Assembly (NCBI GenBank): GCA_002104905.1 | Contig: MCFE01000593.1 | Coordinates: forward strand, 1 to 55,000 | Source of the DNA: Basidiobolus meristosporus CBS 931.73 | Lineage: Eukaryota > Basidiobolomycota > Basidiobolomycetes > Basidiobolales > Basidiobolaceae | Length of the DNA: 55,000 nt | Reading direction: 5' to 3' | Shown: positions 11,930 to 23,479 of the stretch, piece by piece | How positions within the stretch are numbered: the first letter of the stretch is position 1 | Layout of the letters: each line of letters begins with the position of its first letter | Made by a program: the position numbers and the translations under genes | Notes under the pieces: generated by a model | Database searches by the model: none | The model's input: the letters and a program-made list of their open reading frames with translations, nothing else | Told to the model about the DNA's origin: nothing

Positions 11930-14604
11930 TTCTACCAGCAAACAGAACAATACAAATATCTTACTGTAAAGGAGAGGTTTGATAGGAAGAACTGCAGACT
12001 TTAGAGAATAAAGATGCAAATCCACTTTGAGAAAATAATGCTTTAGAATATAGAAATAGGAAATGAAGTTGAGCCCAAAGGAACAGTAAAAGAAGTGGAG
12101 AAGCTACAAGAGAAGCAGAGAAAGGCCTTTGGTGCTATATGTATCAATGTGCAAGATTCCTTCATTGGACAAATCCATGCTTCAAATACTGCCAAAACAG
12201 CATGGAAATCCTTAGAAAAAATATTTAGAGCAAAGTCAGTATCAGGCATGCTTTATATGAAACAATAGCTCTTTGACATCAGGATGAAGTCGTATGATAA
12301 CATGCTATAACTCATCACTAGAATGGAGACACTTGCAGATGAACTTTACAGTATTAATGCCAGAGCAGATGATGACAATAAAATACTCTGTCTGCTTTGC
12401 AGCCTACCAGATGAGTATGAGCCACTCATGCTTTCTTTTATGTGCAGAGAAGGCAACTTGGCTTAAGACTTTGTCAAAAGAAGACTTCACCATGATGAAC
12501 TCAGACATAATGATCAAGCAGAGAAAATTGAAGGCATTCCTTTATTCAGCTCAGAATGGTGCACAGAAAAGAAGGGAAAGCAACAAAACCAAAGAAAAAC
12601 TGGTTGCTGTAAATACTGTAAGAAGCCACAACACTGGGCACAGAATGCAAGTAGAAACAAGCAGACAAAATACAGCAACGGGAGTAGGCAAACAATGTAA
12701 CAACTGAAGAACAGCTTTTTGTAACTCTATAAGCAAGTGCAAGTAACCAAAGTAATGAATGGCATATTGACTCTGGAGCATCACAGCATGTTTCTGGTAT
12801 AAGGGAGTGGGTCAGCAATGTAAAGACTATTCCCATCAGAAAGGTTTATCTTGGAGACAACTCTGCACTGGAAGCCATCACCAGTGAGTCTACTCTACTA
12901 AATATGAGTAATATCTCAGGGAATACAGCAGCAAAACTGACTGACTTACTCTACATACCTGGAATAGCTAAGAAAATACTCTCAGTCAGTAAAGCAACTG
13001 CTCAGGGACTGAAATTTGTTTTTACTAAACCAAACTGCTCAATATTGAGTGAAAGCAACAAAGATTAGCGTTGGGAATCAGAGATCATAATCTATACAGG
13101 TTACAATGCAAAATCATTGTACCTGAGTATGCCAACATTGCTGAAGCTGATGAAACTAACTGGGAGACATGGCATGGGAGGCTAGGACACATTGGGGAAC
13201 AGAAAATGAGCCAATTGGTGAAAAATGATCTTGTTTTAGTCCTAAGTTACTCAAGTTTAGTGTCTGTAAGGGATGTTAACATGGCAAAAAAGCTAGGCAA
13301 TGCTTCAAGAGCTTAGGAGGCATTGACACCACCAAAATACTGGCTATTGTCCACTCAGACATATATGGGTACATGAGAGTGCAGTTATTTGGAGCCAAGA
13401 GCCATGTTATGATGTTGATTGATGACAAGACAAGATATAAATGGGTGTCTTCCTCAAGACAAAGAATGAGGCTTTGGAGATCTTTATGTATCTCAAGAAC
13501 ATGGCAAAAACACAGAAAGGGTGTAAATTGAAGGTACTTTGAAGTGACAATGGAGGGACATACTGCTCAAAGGATTTTGCAAAATACTGCTCATCTACAT
13601 GTATACTTGAACAGGCCACTGGACCACATACTCCACAGCAAAATGGAGTAGTAGAACATGCATATTGAGCAATAGTAGAGATGGGAAGATCTATGATAAA
13701 TGATAAGGGAGTGGACTACTAAGGTTTGGGCTGAATCTGTTACTACCACTGTATATATCACAAATAGATGCCCAACAACATTACTGCAGATTCTACATCC
13801 TTTGACTTATATACAGGCAAAGAACCAGACCTCCAGCACCTCAGGATCTTTGGCAGTGGTGCTTTTTATCACATTTCTGACAAAAAATGCTCAGAGCTGG
13901 AAGCAAAGAGTAGAAAAGGGATCTTTTGAGGATATTGTGTTGATACTAAAGGGTATAGAGTGTATGATGGCAAGTTTCAGAAGCTGATCAAGAGCAGGGA
14001 TGTTGGGATAGAGGAGAACTCAGATCAGAAAGTCACAGGAATCATTGGCCAGCTGCCTGATGATGCAATCAACACTAATAAAGAAGATACATATATGTGG
14101 GTCAACAAGACTAAGATAACCTCACAAGGCACCATTTATAAGTACAAGGTTAGATTGGTGACTAAAGGCAACTCCCAGATCCAGGGACTAGACTTAAACA
14201 AAACAATTGCTCCAGTTGCCAAGTTCAACACCATTAGGGCAGTTCTAGCCCTGGCAGCTGTACACAGACTAGATTAACACCAAATAGAAGTCAAAAAAGC
14301 CTTTCTAAATAGGGATTGACTAGAGACTTTATATATGGAGCAACTAGAAAGTATTGCAGATCTAAAAGGCTCCCATTAGGTGTGCAGACCCAAGAAATAG
14401 CTTTATGGGCTTAACCAGGCACCTAGAGCTTGGTATAACAAGATTAACACATATCTAGAGGAGATTGGGCTCATTTGTAGCTCTGCAGATCATAGTATAA
14501 GTGCAAATCAGCTCAAAAATGGTATGATCATCCTTGTTCTTTATGTGGACAGCCTAACAATAGCTACAAGTGACCAGGAAGCTCTTAAACAGAGAAAATC
14601 AGAT
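11930..14604 (+). pseudogene. Copia-B gag-pol remnant, gag to reverse transcriptase
   Basis: Degenerate polyprotein on the plus strand. Gag occupies about 11930-12715 and ends in a decayed knuckle (CKYC...H, last Cys missing). The protease has HIDSGASQH near 12767. The gag-pre-integrase/HHCC region follows (LGIRDHNLYRL, WHGRLGHIG; 13070-13300). The integrase core has SDNGG near 13545 and PQQNGVVEHA near 13640. The reverse transcriptase starts around 14060 (YKYKVRLVTKGNSQ, PVAKFNTIRAVL), and its active-site motif reads YVDS instead of YVDD near 14540. Stops are spread throughout, so no protein is made. It continues at 19300 after Copia-A. Confidence 0.75.
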
Positions 14605-14609
14605 CTTTT

Positions 14610-14958
14610 TGTTGTAAAATCCGTACCTCCACCTAAATATTCACCTAACTTAGTCACTTAGATCATTACCTTCAAATCCTAGAGAATACTGACCAAATTC
14701 CTTGTTGGGATTTACTTAGAATATTTTCACCAAATTACCAGGTACCCAGAACATGAAAAATTCTCAAAGTTGTCCAAACAGCCCCAAACTTTGCACACAT
14801 GTTCTTGGGACCTTCCTTAACCTATTCTACGTGTTTGTAATGCCAAGACCAGGTAAAAGTATAAATACTACTGTTACATTCAATAAATCATTAAGTGAAA
14901 ACCACATAATCTACTTGTTCTCCCAATCACTTCCAATATCTCCAAGACTCTTACAACA
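14610..14958 (+). repeat. 5' LTR of Copia-A
   Basis: 349 bp, TGTTGTAAAATCC...CTCTTACAACA. It contains a TATA-like AAGTATAAATAC run and an AATAAA (about 14870-14890), giving plausible promoter and polyadenylation signals. The same LTR family recurs at 9543, 30408, 31512, 31731, 39115, 44463, 47279 and 18945. Confidence 0.92.
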
Positions 14959-14971
14959 GGTTATGAGCCCC
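14959..14971 (+). other. Primer-binding site, initiator-tRNA-Met anticodon arm
   Basis: GGTTATGAGCCCC follows the 5' LTR without a gap. Its reverse complement, GGGGCTCATAACC, contains the anticodon stem-loop of eukaryotic initiator tRNA-Met (GGGCUCAUAACC, anticodon CAU) rather than the tRNA 3' end. Priming from a cleaved half tRNA is known for Drosophila copia and yeast Ty5. The site is retained at 39597 (Copia-G) and, reversed, near 47268-47278 (Copia-H). Confidence 0.8.
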
Positions 14972-14989
14972 AAGCTGTCACTCTCTGCA

Positions 14990-17900
14990 ATGTCTACTAC
15001 AGCTATTACTGGAATTTTTCCCTCTGCTGAAAAGTTGGATGGATCTAACTACCAAGTGTGGAATGTGAAGAAGAAGATGCTGCTACAAGAAAGAGGCCTT
15101 TGGGATATTGTCATGGGAGAAGAATGCCCTCCTAAAAATGTGAGAGAGGAAGCCTTAAAGTCCCAGAAGAAAGAACAAAGTGCCTTTAACTGCATTCGCC
15201 TTAATGTCAAGGACAAATTGCTAATTCAATGCTCAAGAGCAAAAACAGCAAAGAATGCCTGGAAGGCATTAGAAGACACCTACCAGTCATGTTCAGCTGC
15301 CAAGAAAATGTATCTGAGACAAAAATTCTTTACTACAAAGATGCTGCCAGGAGAAGAAATGAAAAATCTAATTAACAGAATTGCCCTGCTGGTAGATGAG
15401 ATGGAATCTGTGGGCGTACCAACTACTGATGAGGATGTGATAGTTACCATCCTGAATAGCCTGACAGACAAGTTTCAGGGCCTTGTATCAGCCCTAGAGT
15501 CCAGAACTGAAGATTTGACCTTAAATTAGGCATATGGAAGGCTCCTGGATGAAGAATTAAGAAAATCAAGCGCCAATAAGAAGGAAGAAGAAAATGCTTT
15601 AATAAGCAATGATAACCAGCAAAGGAGGTACCCAAGACCCTACAAAGGCAACAGCAACCTATTTTGCAACTACTGCAAAAGGAAAGGACACACATCAGAC
15701 CGGTGTCTCAAAAAGAGTGATTATCAGCAAAAGAAGCCTGAATATGGAAATGCTGCAACAACTGAAGATAGACTATTCATATCTGCACTAAATATGACCA
15801 CAAACAAGGATTCTCAGACGTGGTATATTGACTCTGGAGCTTCTCAACACTTTACATACCAAAAAGAACTTTTTACCCAATATCAAGAAATTCCAATTAA
15901 GAAGGTTTTCATGGGTGACAATAGAACACTTGATGCAGTGGGAGAAGGAACTATCCAAGTAAACCTTAGAAGCAGTGAAGGAAGCCATACTCTGACCTTC
16001 AAAGAAGTACTCTATGTACCAGAAATAGCCAAGAACCTACTCTCTGTAAGCAAGGCCACAGCAGAAGGACTCAGTTTCAGTTATGACAATTCTGGATGCA
16101 GGATCACTGATCAAAATAGTGCCCATATTGCTTTGGGCATCAGAGATCAGAATCTATACAAGTTGACTTATATTCCAGCATATTTGGAAGCCAATATAAG
16201 TAACTTAAGTGAAGAAACACTAATGCTTTGGCACAGGAGATTTGGACACATCAATTTTGATTATTTGCGTAAAATGATCAAAGATCAGCTAATTTCTGGA
16301 GTGAAAATTGATCCCCCAGCTAATTTGGAGCACTGTGAAGCCTGCATATATGGGAAACAAGCCAGACAACCGCTCAAGAGCTCTGGGATAATCAAAACTA
16401 AGAAAAAATTAGATCTAATTCACTTGGATCTGTGTGGACCTATGCAAAATTTATCCTTAGGCGGGATGAAGTATTTAATCACTTTTATTGATGATTATAC
16501 AAGATACACATGGGTCTACTTCATGGAGAGAAAGGAAGAAGCTCTGTCTAAGCTCAGGGAATTTAAAGTCATGGTGGAGAGAGAAACTGGTGAAAAAATC
16601 AACAAAATACGCTTTGACAATGGTGGAGAATAAACCTCAAAACTCTTCATCCACTTCTGCAAAATTCATGGGATAAAGCAAGAGACTACTATACCATACT
16701 CCCCACAGCAAAATGGAGTAGCAGAACAAGCTAACAGATCAATAATTGATATGGCAAGATCTATGATCCATGATCAAAAATTATCCTATGATTTTTGGGC
16801 GGAATCAGTTACCACTGCTGTATACCTTAAAAATAGGAGTTATAACAGAATACTTTGTGATTTTACTCCATTTGAAGCATAGTATGGATACAGACCAAGC
16901 TCAGAACATCTAAGAATATTTGGGTGTACAGCATATGCCAAAAAACTGGCTGGAAATCAGTCAAAAATTGAGCCAAAAAGTGTAAAATGCATATTTTTGG
17001 GCTACTGCAATGATAGTAAGACATACAGACTCTACAATACCAAAGCAAAGAAGCTTATCAAGTCCAGGGATGTGTTGTTTGATGAAAACTCAAAATTTTC
17101 ACAAAAAATGACATCAGATGATGACAAAAATTTGATCTCAAGTCCACCAATTGTCAGGATTGAATCAGAGCAAAACAATGAAAATCTTTTCACTCCAGAG
17201 GACTCTACAACCGTGGTTCAGCCTGAATCAGTGCCAAGGAATATCCCATAAGTGATCATTCTAGTATCAAATGCCCGGAGATCCAATTGGACAAGAAATA
17301 GCCCAAGTTACTATATCATTGAGGGTACAAACTTAGCCTATGCCTATTCAGTCCATATTGATGAACCCCAGACTGTAAAAGAGGCCCTAAATAGCCCTCA
17401 GACAAAGTTTTGGAGATCTGCAATGACTGAGGAATATCAGGCCCTGATGGAAAATCAAACTTGGGACTTAGTCAAATTACCAATCAACCAAAAATCAATT
17501 GGATGCAGATGGGTCTTCAAGACAAAATACAAGGCTGATGGCACAATTGAAAGATACAAAGCAAGACTTGTAGCCAAAGGATACTCTCAAACAAAAGGAC
17601 TTGACTATACTGAGACCTTTGCACTGGTAGCCAAGTTTAATTCCATCAGATTAATATTGGCTATTGCAGCCAAATATAAGTTTTTTATTCATCAAATGGA
17701 TGTAAAAACTGCATTTTTGAATGGAGAACTTGATGAGGACGTGTATATGGACCAGCCTGATGGGTTTGTTGACCAAGACAACCCCCATTTGGTCTGCAAG
17801 CTTAAAAAGTCACTATATAGTTTCAAACAATCACCAAGAGCCTGGAATTGCAAGATAGATTCTTATTTGGAATCTTTGAGTTTCACAAGGAGTAATGCTG

Positions 17901-18944
17901 ACTATAGTATATACTATAAGCCAGATAGAGCAAATCCAGCTCTATTATCTCTATATGTGATGATCTTATTATATCCGCCAATAACCTAGAAACATTGGAA
18001 GAGACTAAATCCAGCCTATCTATGGAGTTCAAGATGTCTGATCTAGGAGAACTTAGTTACTACTTAGGGATTAAGTTCTCCATAGACAGAAGTACCCAGA
18101 CTATTACCCTAAGCCAATCCAAGTATATTCAAGTTATACTAAAGAAGTACAAAATGGAAGACTGTAAACCGGCAGCTACCCCAATGGAGACACACCTTAA
18201 CTTGGTCAAAACTCAACCAAATCAAGAGAGCTTGGTGCCATCTGAAAGCCCTAACTTTCCTTATCAATCTATGGTCGGCAGTCTGATGTATATCATGCTT
18301 GGAACACGTCCAGATATCTCATATTCAGTGGGAGTTGTCAGCCAATATAATCAGAGCTATGGATCTGATCATATTGTAACAGCTGGGTGGGCTTTTAAAT
18401 ACCTAAAAGGAGCTGCTGATATCTGCTTAAGATACACTTATAAGAACTCAGAACAGGATCTTGTGGGATACTCTGATGCAGATTGGGGACGAAATTTAGA
18501 AGACAGAAGATCCACCACAGGATACACCTTTCTTTACCGTAAAGGAGCAATTTCATGGAAATCAAGAAAGCAACCAACCGTAGCACTTTCCACCACCAAT
18601 GCAGAGTATATGGCAGCCTGTGAAGCTACAAAAGAAGCAATGTGGTTAAGAAAGCTGTTTACAGATTTAGGCCTATGTCAAAAGATGCCTATTACTTTAT
18701 TTCAAGATAATCAAGGATGTATACAATTAAGTAGAAATCCAACTTTTCATGCTAGAACCAAGCACCTAGATATTAGACATCATTTCATATGTGAAGCTAT
18801 AGAGAATAACTTAGTTAGCTTAGTTTACTGTCCTACAGATGAAATGATTGCAGACATATTTACCAAACCATTAGCTAGAGACAAGTTTGAATATCTTAGG
18901 TCAAAATTAGGACTAGTCAGTATGAACATTAAGCTGAGTGGGAG
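14990..18944 (+). pseudogene. Copia-A gag-pol polyprotein, disabled
   Basis: Single gag-pol frame from ATG 14990 (MSTTAITGIFPSAEKLDGSN); the open frame upstream is LTR and leader. Domains: Gag (UBN2-like), a CCHC knuckle CNYCKRKGHTSDRC (15667-15708), protease DSGAS (about 15832), HHCC (WHRRFGHI...HCEAC, 16230-16345), integrase catalytic residues in DLCGP, FDNGGE and NGVAEQ, reverse transcriptase (17400-18100), and RNase H (SDADW, NAEYM, QDNQ; 18470-18720) ending FTKPLA. It is broken by stops at 15527 (Tyr in relatives), 16631 (Tyr), 16880 (Trp) and 17249, and by a one-base deletion near 17956 at the YVDD active site. None of the first three stops has the C-to-T pattern expected of RIP. The purine tract lies just before the 3' LTR. 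Confidence 0.88.
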
Positions 18945-19294
18945 TGTTGTAAAAGTCCGTATTTCCACCTAAATATTCACCTTACTTAGTCACTTAGATC
19001 ATTACCTTCAAATCCTAGAGAATACTGACCAAATTCCTTGCTGGGATTTACTTAGAATATTTTCACCAAAATACCAGGTACCCAGAACATGAAAAATTCT
19101 CAAAGTTGTCCAAACAGCCCCAAACTTTGCACACATGTTCTTGGGCCCTTCCTTAACCTATTCTACGTGTTTGTAATGCCAAGACCAGGTAAAAGTATAA
19201 ATACTACTTTTACATTCAATAAATCATTAAGTGAAAACCACATAATCTACTTGTTCTCCCAATCACTTCCAATATCTCCAAGACTCTTACAACA
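18945..19294 (+). repeat. 3' LTR of Copia-A
   Basis: 350 bp, TGTTGTAAAAGTCC...CTCTTACAACA, about 97-98% identical by eye to the 5' LTR. CTTTT follows directly and repeats the five bases before the element. Confidence 0.92.
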
Positions 19295-19299
19295 CTTTT

Positions 19300-20323
19300 C
19301 AGCAAGTTTGAGATGATCAATCTTGGAAAATTGAGCAAGTTTCTTCAAATTGAAGCAAATATTGATATACCTATACAGAAAGCTGTGTTGAATCAGTCTA
19401 AGTACTTCAGGGACATTCTTAGTTACTTCCAAATGCAAAATTGCAAGCCTGCAGTTAGCCTTATGAACAATAATTTAAAATTGAGCAATTCTGAGCCAGT
19501 TTAAGGTGAAAACAGCTCAAATATGGACCAAAACTTTCTCTATCAATCAATAGTTGGTAGCCTGATGTACTTCAAGCATCTACGCATCCTGATATTGCAG
19601 TGGCAGTTAGAATAGTCAGTCAATTCATGCAGAATTATGGATCAGATCAAATTACAGCAGTTAAGCAGCTTTTCAGATATCTACAAAGTACCATATATAT
19701 GGTTCTGGAATACGCTGGAGTAGGTATTAGGCATAAAGTTGAGTGTTATAGTGATTCAGATTGTGGCAGAGATTTGATTGATAGACACTCAACCACTGGG
19801 TATGTATTTCTTTATGCTGGTGCAGCTATTACTTGGAATTACAAGAAACAACCAGCTGTGACCCTATCTACAGCTGAAGCTGGATACATGGCTACTTGCC
19901 AAGCAAGTAAGGGGGTTATCTGGCAACAGAAATCATTCAAAGACTTAGGCTTTAATTCAAATGAGCCAACATATATTTACTGAAGCCAAATATATGGCTG
20001 CATGTCAAGCAACTAAGGAGGCTATATGGCTACAAACATTATTCAAAGACTTAGGTTTTAATACAGGTGAACCAACATGTATTTACAAGGATAATCAAAG
20101 TTGTATTTCATTAGCAAGGAATTCTACTAATCATGCCAGAACTAAGAACATAGATATACAACATTACTTTGCAAGGGAAGCTGTAGAAAAAGACTTAGTA
20201 GAGTTTGTATACTGTCCAACTGACAAGATGGTGGCAGATATATTGACAAAACCACTAGCTAGACCACAATGTGAGAGTCTCAGAGAGGAACTAGGATTAA
20301 GAAATCATTTAGTTGAGGGAAAG
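19300..20323 (+). pseudogene. Copia-B reverse transcriptase end and RNase H
   Basis: Continuation of the Copia-B polyprotein after Copia-A. It opens with MINLGKLSKFL and NQSKYFRDIL, matching the end of copia reverse transcriptases, and runs through SIVGSLMY near 19550 into RNase H (SDSDCGRDLIDRHSTTGYVF, about 19755-19810; KDNQSCISLARN about 20088). The DADW-type motif reads DSDC. The helix containing the catalytic Glu is present twice because of a 106-bp tandem duplication (19875-20086), with a stop at the junction. The end (FVYCPTDKMVADILTKPL) is intact up to the purine tract GAGGGAAAG before the 3' LTR. Confidence 0.8.
19875..20086 (+). repeat. 106-bp tandem duplication inside RNase H
   Basis: Copies at 19875-19980 and 19981-20086 both start TGAAGC and end ATTTAC. 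They encode versions of the EA.YMA.CQA.K..IW...FKDLGFN segment. They are clearly diverged, so the duplication is old or the second copy came from a related element by template switching. Confidence 0.8.
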
Positions 20324-20507
20324 TGCTGAAATATTGGACTATTTGGTATCATTCAGCTGCTAGCAATTTACTTAACAATTCTAGATTAGTCTTGGTCACT
20401 GTAGGACTAATTTGCAGCCCCAACTTTGCCAGTTTCTTCCCAAATATGACTCTATGACTATTCCCCTATAGTGAGCATCAAATTCACACTTTTTGACAAA
20501 CATTATG
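20324..20507 (+). repeat. Truncated 3' LTR of Copia-B
   Basis: Starts TGCTGAAATATTGGAC and matches about the first 185 bp of the solo LTR at 24082 (to AAACATTATGTAC). The rest is missing and the Gypsy-1 LTR begins here; the exact junction is uncertain by a few bases because both sequences share TGTAC. Confidence 0.75.
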
Positions 20508-20870
20508 TACCTGAAGATCTGCTGCTTGAATGTTTAAGTTCAATCAGTTCTTAGCCAAATCAATTAGTTATATGTTTATCCCATCAGTATTATCTATCAA
20601 ATCAGAAGCATTAGTCAGCAAATATATCAGCAGATCCTTATCAGACAGAAATAGATATATTAAGTAGGGTTTTGTTGGGTGATGATGATGCAATCAAATA
20701 AGTCATCAGCCACAGCCTGCATTAGGCAATACAATTAGTAAGCAATTGATCTGGCAAAATGTATATAAGGAGCTGCTGTAACCTTAATAAAAATCAGCTC
20801 AAGTTTTAGTGAATACAATACTAGCTGAACTCCCTATTCCTCTACTACTATTAGACCCAGACTTGTAACC
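20508..20870 (+). repeat. 5' LTR of Gypsy-1
   Basis: About 360 bp. It shares GCTTGAATGTTTAAG near its start with the 3' LTR (27147), but little obvious similarity beyond the first 45 or so bases. A GTATATAAGG TATA-like run lies near 20760 and AATAAA near 20786. Both ends are approximate. Confidence 0.55.
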
Positions 20871-20928
20871 TTGGTAGCAGCAAAACCCAGAAACCTCCCT
20901 CCTGAAGAAAGAAGAGGTCTCCCTCAAG

Positions 20929-23138
20929 ATGTCCAAAAATCAAGAATGGAAGTATGCTATGCAGCAAATCCTGGCCCAACAGCAACAAGGAATGACTACC
21001 ATGGCCCAAAGCCAGCAAAACCCTTTGAGGAGCAACTTTAGTGCAAAGGTCAACTGGTGTGGTGGTGTGTAAGTCCAAAGGGCAAAATACGGCCAACACT
21101 TCTCAAGTGTGAATGTTTGTGAGGTGTTCACTGGGTGCAATAACCTCTGCCAAAAGCTTGCTAGTAATACTTGGATTCTGTCTCTACTCTAATATGATGG
21201 GGAATAAAGCCATAAGCTTGTCAAGTGAAAACTATTGAGCTACAATCCCCAACCTAACAGGCACTTAACAAAAGCATGTGCTAATTTCAGTGTTATTTGA
21301 GATGACAATGTACTAAAGCTTCCAAAGTCAAAGCAACTGCAAACTCCACCAACAGGGACTTGATAAAAATGCAGGTTTGACCAATAGTTACAAAGACTGA
21401 AAAGTATCATTGCCTGTACAAGAGCAAACTTGGGAAAACAATCAAATATAATAAAATATATTTACTCTGAGTATCCCTCACAAGTAATGCCTCCAAGGTT
21501 AGTTGACTGTCAATGCAGTTTCCTGGGAGTATTGTCAGGTCCAAGTCAGAAAGTAGTGGTAATAGGTAGTGGTGATCTCACTAATCTATAAGTTGGAATA
21601 TTGGAAGAGGGATGATTTATTTTAAGGGATAGCCTCCCTTATATACTTTTTTGCTGCTCAAATTCTTGCTAAAAAATACTTTGCGGAAGTTTCCGGAAGG
21701 TAGTAGACAGCCAATCATGTCATTGTGTACTACAAATAGCTCAAATTCTTGGCAGATTGTTCCATGAGACATAGTAGCACCTAGCCAATCAGATAGTGTT
21801 AATATGAAACCTCTGTGTCATGTAGTTACCTAATATGGTAGTACGATAGGAGGGTTATGAAGCCAGGATGGTCACATGACATAGGCACTGTTGGGGGTAC
21901 TTGCCTTATATGGTCACTATCTCATCTTGGCATCTTGCGAGGAATAGGAATAGCTTGTGCAATGGGTTAATAGTGACAAATAGTTTGCCAGGTTGCATAG
22001 TAATAATCACATAGACAGATAGAAAATATTGCAATTGGGGATGATACTAATATCAAGGGGGTAATCCTTTTTAGGGAAGTGAACATATGGGAATGAGCAC
22101 ATCTGTCTGTGGGTGTCACTGTGACCCCACTACACTGGTGCCATGGTAGAGTCAATGCAAACCTGGGAACTTGGCTCTTTCAGATTGAAGAAGCTTTCAA
22201 GGCTGGAAGAATTGCTCCAGAAAGCAAGTTACATTGTGCAGCCTCTTACCTGGCAGATGCAGCTTTACAGTAGTACCACAGCAAGATCAAGTCAGCCACC
22301 ATGATGGGATGCTCTACAATCTCTACCTGGGATGAGCTTGTGTTGGAAATCAGGATGCCTTTGAACCCCCACACTAACAGACACTACTAAGAGGAAAGTT
22401 GAAGACAATCAGATAAAAAGGAATTGTCCAAGAGTACATCTATGAATATAGATGTCTACTTGGGCAAATTGAAAGAATGGACCCTCTGGATCCAGTCAAA
22501 TACTTTATTGATGGGTTGAAAGAAAGAACTTGTAAGGAAGTGAATTATCAAAGACCTCAGACTATCATAGAAGCCATCAAAATTGCCATTGACTATGACT
22601 CTGCTATGTTTGGAGTTGGAAAGCCCACAATGACTAATCAGAGAGGCTACCATCACTATGAAAGAAGACAATTAGAAGCAGTGCCAATAGAAATAGATGC
22701 TATGCAGAAGAATCCTACCTCAAAAGAATGTAGGAAGAAAGGACTTTACTTTAATTGCTACCAGCAGGGACATATTGCAAAGTACTGCCCTCAGAGAAGA
22801 AATGGACACCAGCCATCAAGAACCTTTAACCAAATTGAAGCCCTTGAGCATAGTAACATGGGGGATGAACTTGAAGAAGACTCAGAACCCACCTTCCATA
22901 TGACAGAAGAATACCTATCCAAGAAGACCTCAAACTCAGAAAAGCTGTTATACCTGAGTGGAGTAATCAATAGAGTACCTGCCAAGAGCATGATTGACTC
23001 AGGACCATTGCATGAGTACTTGCCAAAACAATTTGCTTTGAAAGCTGGAATCAATTTGGAATCCACCAGATCAACTTCAGTCTCAACAACTGATGGGAAC
23101 TCTCACATAATCACCTTATTACTCAGCCAGCAAGGATG
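20929..23138 (+). pseudogene. Gypsy-1 gag and protease, split by solo LTR
   Basis: Starts at ATG 20929 (MSKNQEWKYAMQQIL, Gln-rich), is interrupted at 21058-22134, and resumes in frame as WCHGRVNANLGTWLFQIEE, a typical gypsy Gag segment. There are stops near 22271 and 22389. The open stretch 22477-23139 contains a retrotransposon-gag end, a zinc knuckle whose first Cys is Tyr (YFNCYQQGHIAKYC, about 22755) and the protease active site MIDSG (about 22990). The protease is followed by a frame break at 23138. Gag would form the capsid and package RNA; protease would mature the polyprotein. Neither is functional here. Confidence 0.8.
21058..22134 (-). mobile_element. Solo LTR of the Gypsy-2 family in Gypsy-1 gag
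   Basis: 1077-bp TGTGGTGG...CCACTACA unit, more diverged from the copies at 2520 and 40338 than those are from each other. The target duplication is perfect: CTGG at 21054-21057 and 22135-22138. Removing it restores the Gypsy-1 gag frame, which supports both borders. Confidence 0.9.
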
Positions 23139-23479
23139 AAGATCAGTAACTATGAAGAACATCTACAGGCCTATATATATGGGAACTGCAAGTTTGACCT
23201 TGTACTTGGAGAACCTGGCTATTTTGTAGTAATCCATCAATTAACTGGAGAACCAAGGCTACTCAGATCCAGAAGGACAATATGACCTATGAGCTATTAC
23301 ATGCCCAACTGGTCAATTCCAGTGTTGGTGAAACATGTGAACTTAGCAAGAAACAATTCTGTAGAGCACTACAAAAAGGCACCCATATGTTCCTCATGTC
23401 AGTATTACAGGAGGATTCCTCTCCTCCAGTACCCCAGAAGGTCCAGACTGTTTGGAAGGAATATTCAGATGTATTTTCA

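Larger units (their letters stand above)
14610..19294 (+). mobile_element. Copia-A, full-length Ty1/copia element
   Basis: Complete 4685-bp element: LTRs 14610-14958 and 18945-19294, both TGTTG...CAACA, a primer-binding site directly after the first and a purine tract (GAGTGGGAG) before the second. It is flanked by a perfect 5-bp target duplication, CTTTT at 14605-14609 and 19295-19299. It sits in the reverse transcriptase region of Copia-B. By eye the two LTRs differ at about eight bases plus one single-base gap in 350, so insertion is fairly recent. The coding region nevertheless carries several disabling mutations, so this copy is not autonomous now. Confidence 0.93.
11523..20507 (+). mobile_element. 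Copia-B, old Ty1/copia element split by Copia-A
   Basis: LTR retrotransposon with 5' LTR 11523-11889, internal coding remnants 11930-14604 and 19300-20323, and a truncated 3' LTR from 20324 to about 20507. Domain order (gag, zinc knuckle, DSGAS protease, integrase, reverse transcriptase, RNase H) marks it as Ty1/copia. Removing Copia-A with one copy of its CTTTT duplication joins the two halves in the reverse transcriptase, where LFSKFEMINLGKL corresponds to SSKFKMSDLGEL-type sequence in relatives. Many stops and frameshifts; no active product. The 3' LTR breaks off where Gypsy-1 begins. Confidence 0.85.

Noticed and set aside
14990-17251. RIP as the cause of the Copia-A stop codons
   Set aside because: Compared with relatives, the stops at 15527 and 16631 replace Tyr codons (TAT to TAG or TAA) and only 16880 is TGG to TAG; this is not a consistent CpA-to-TpA signature.
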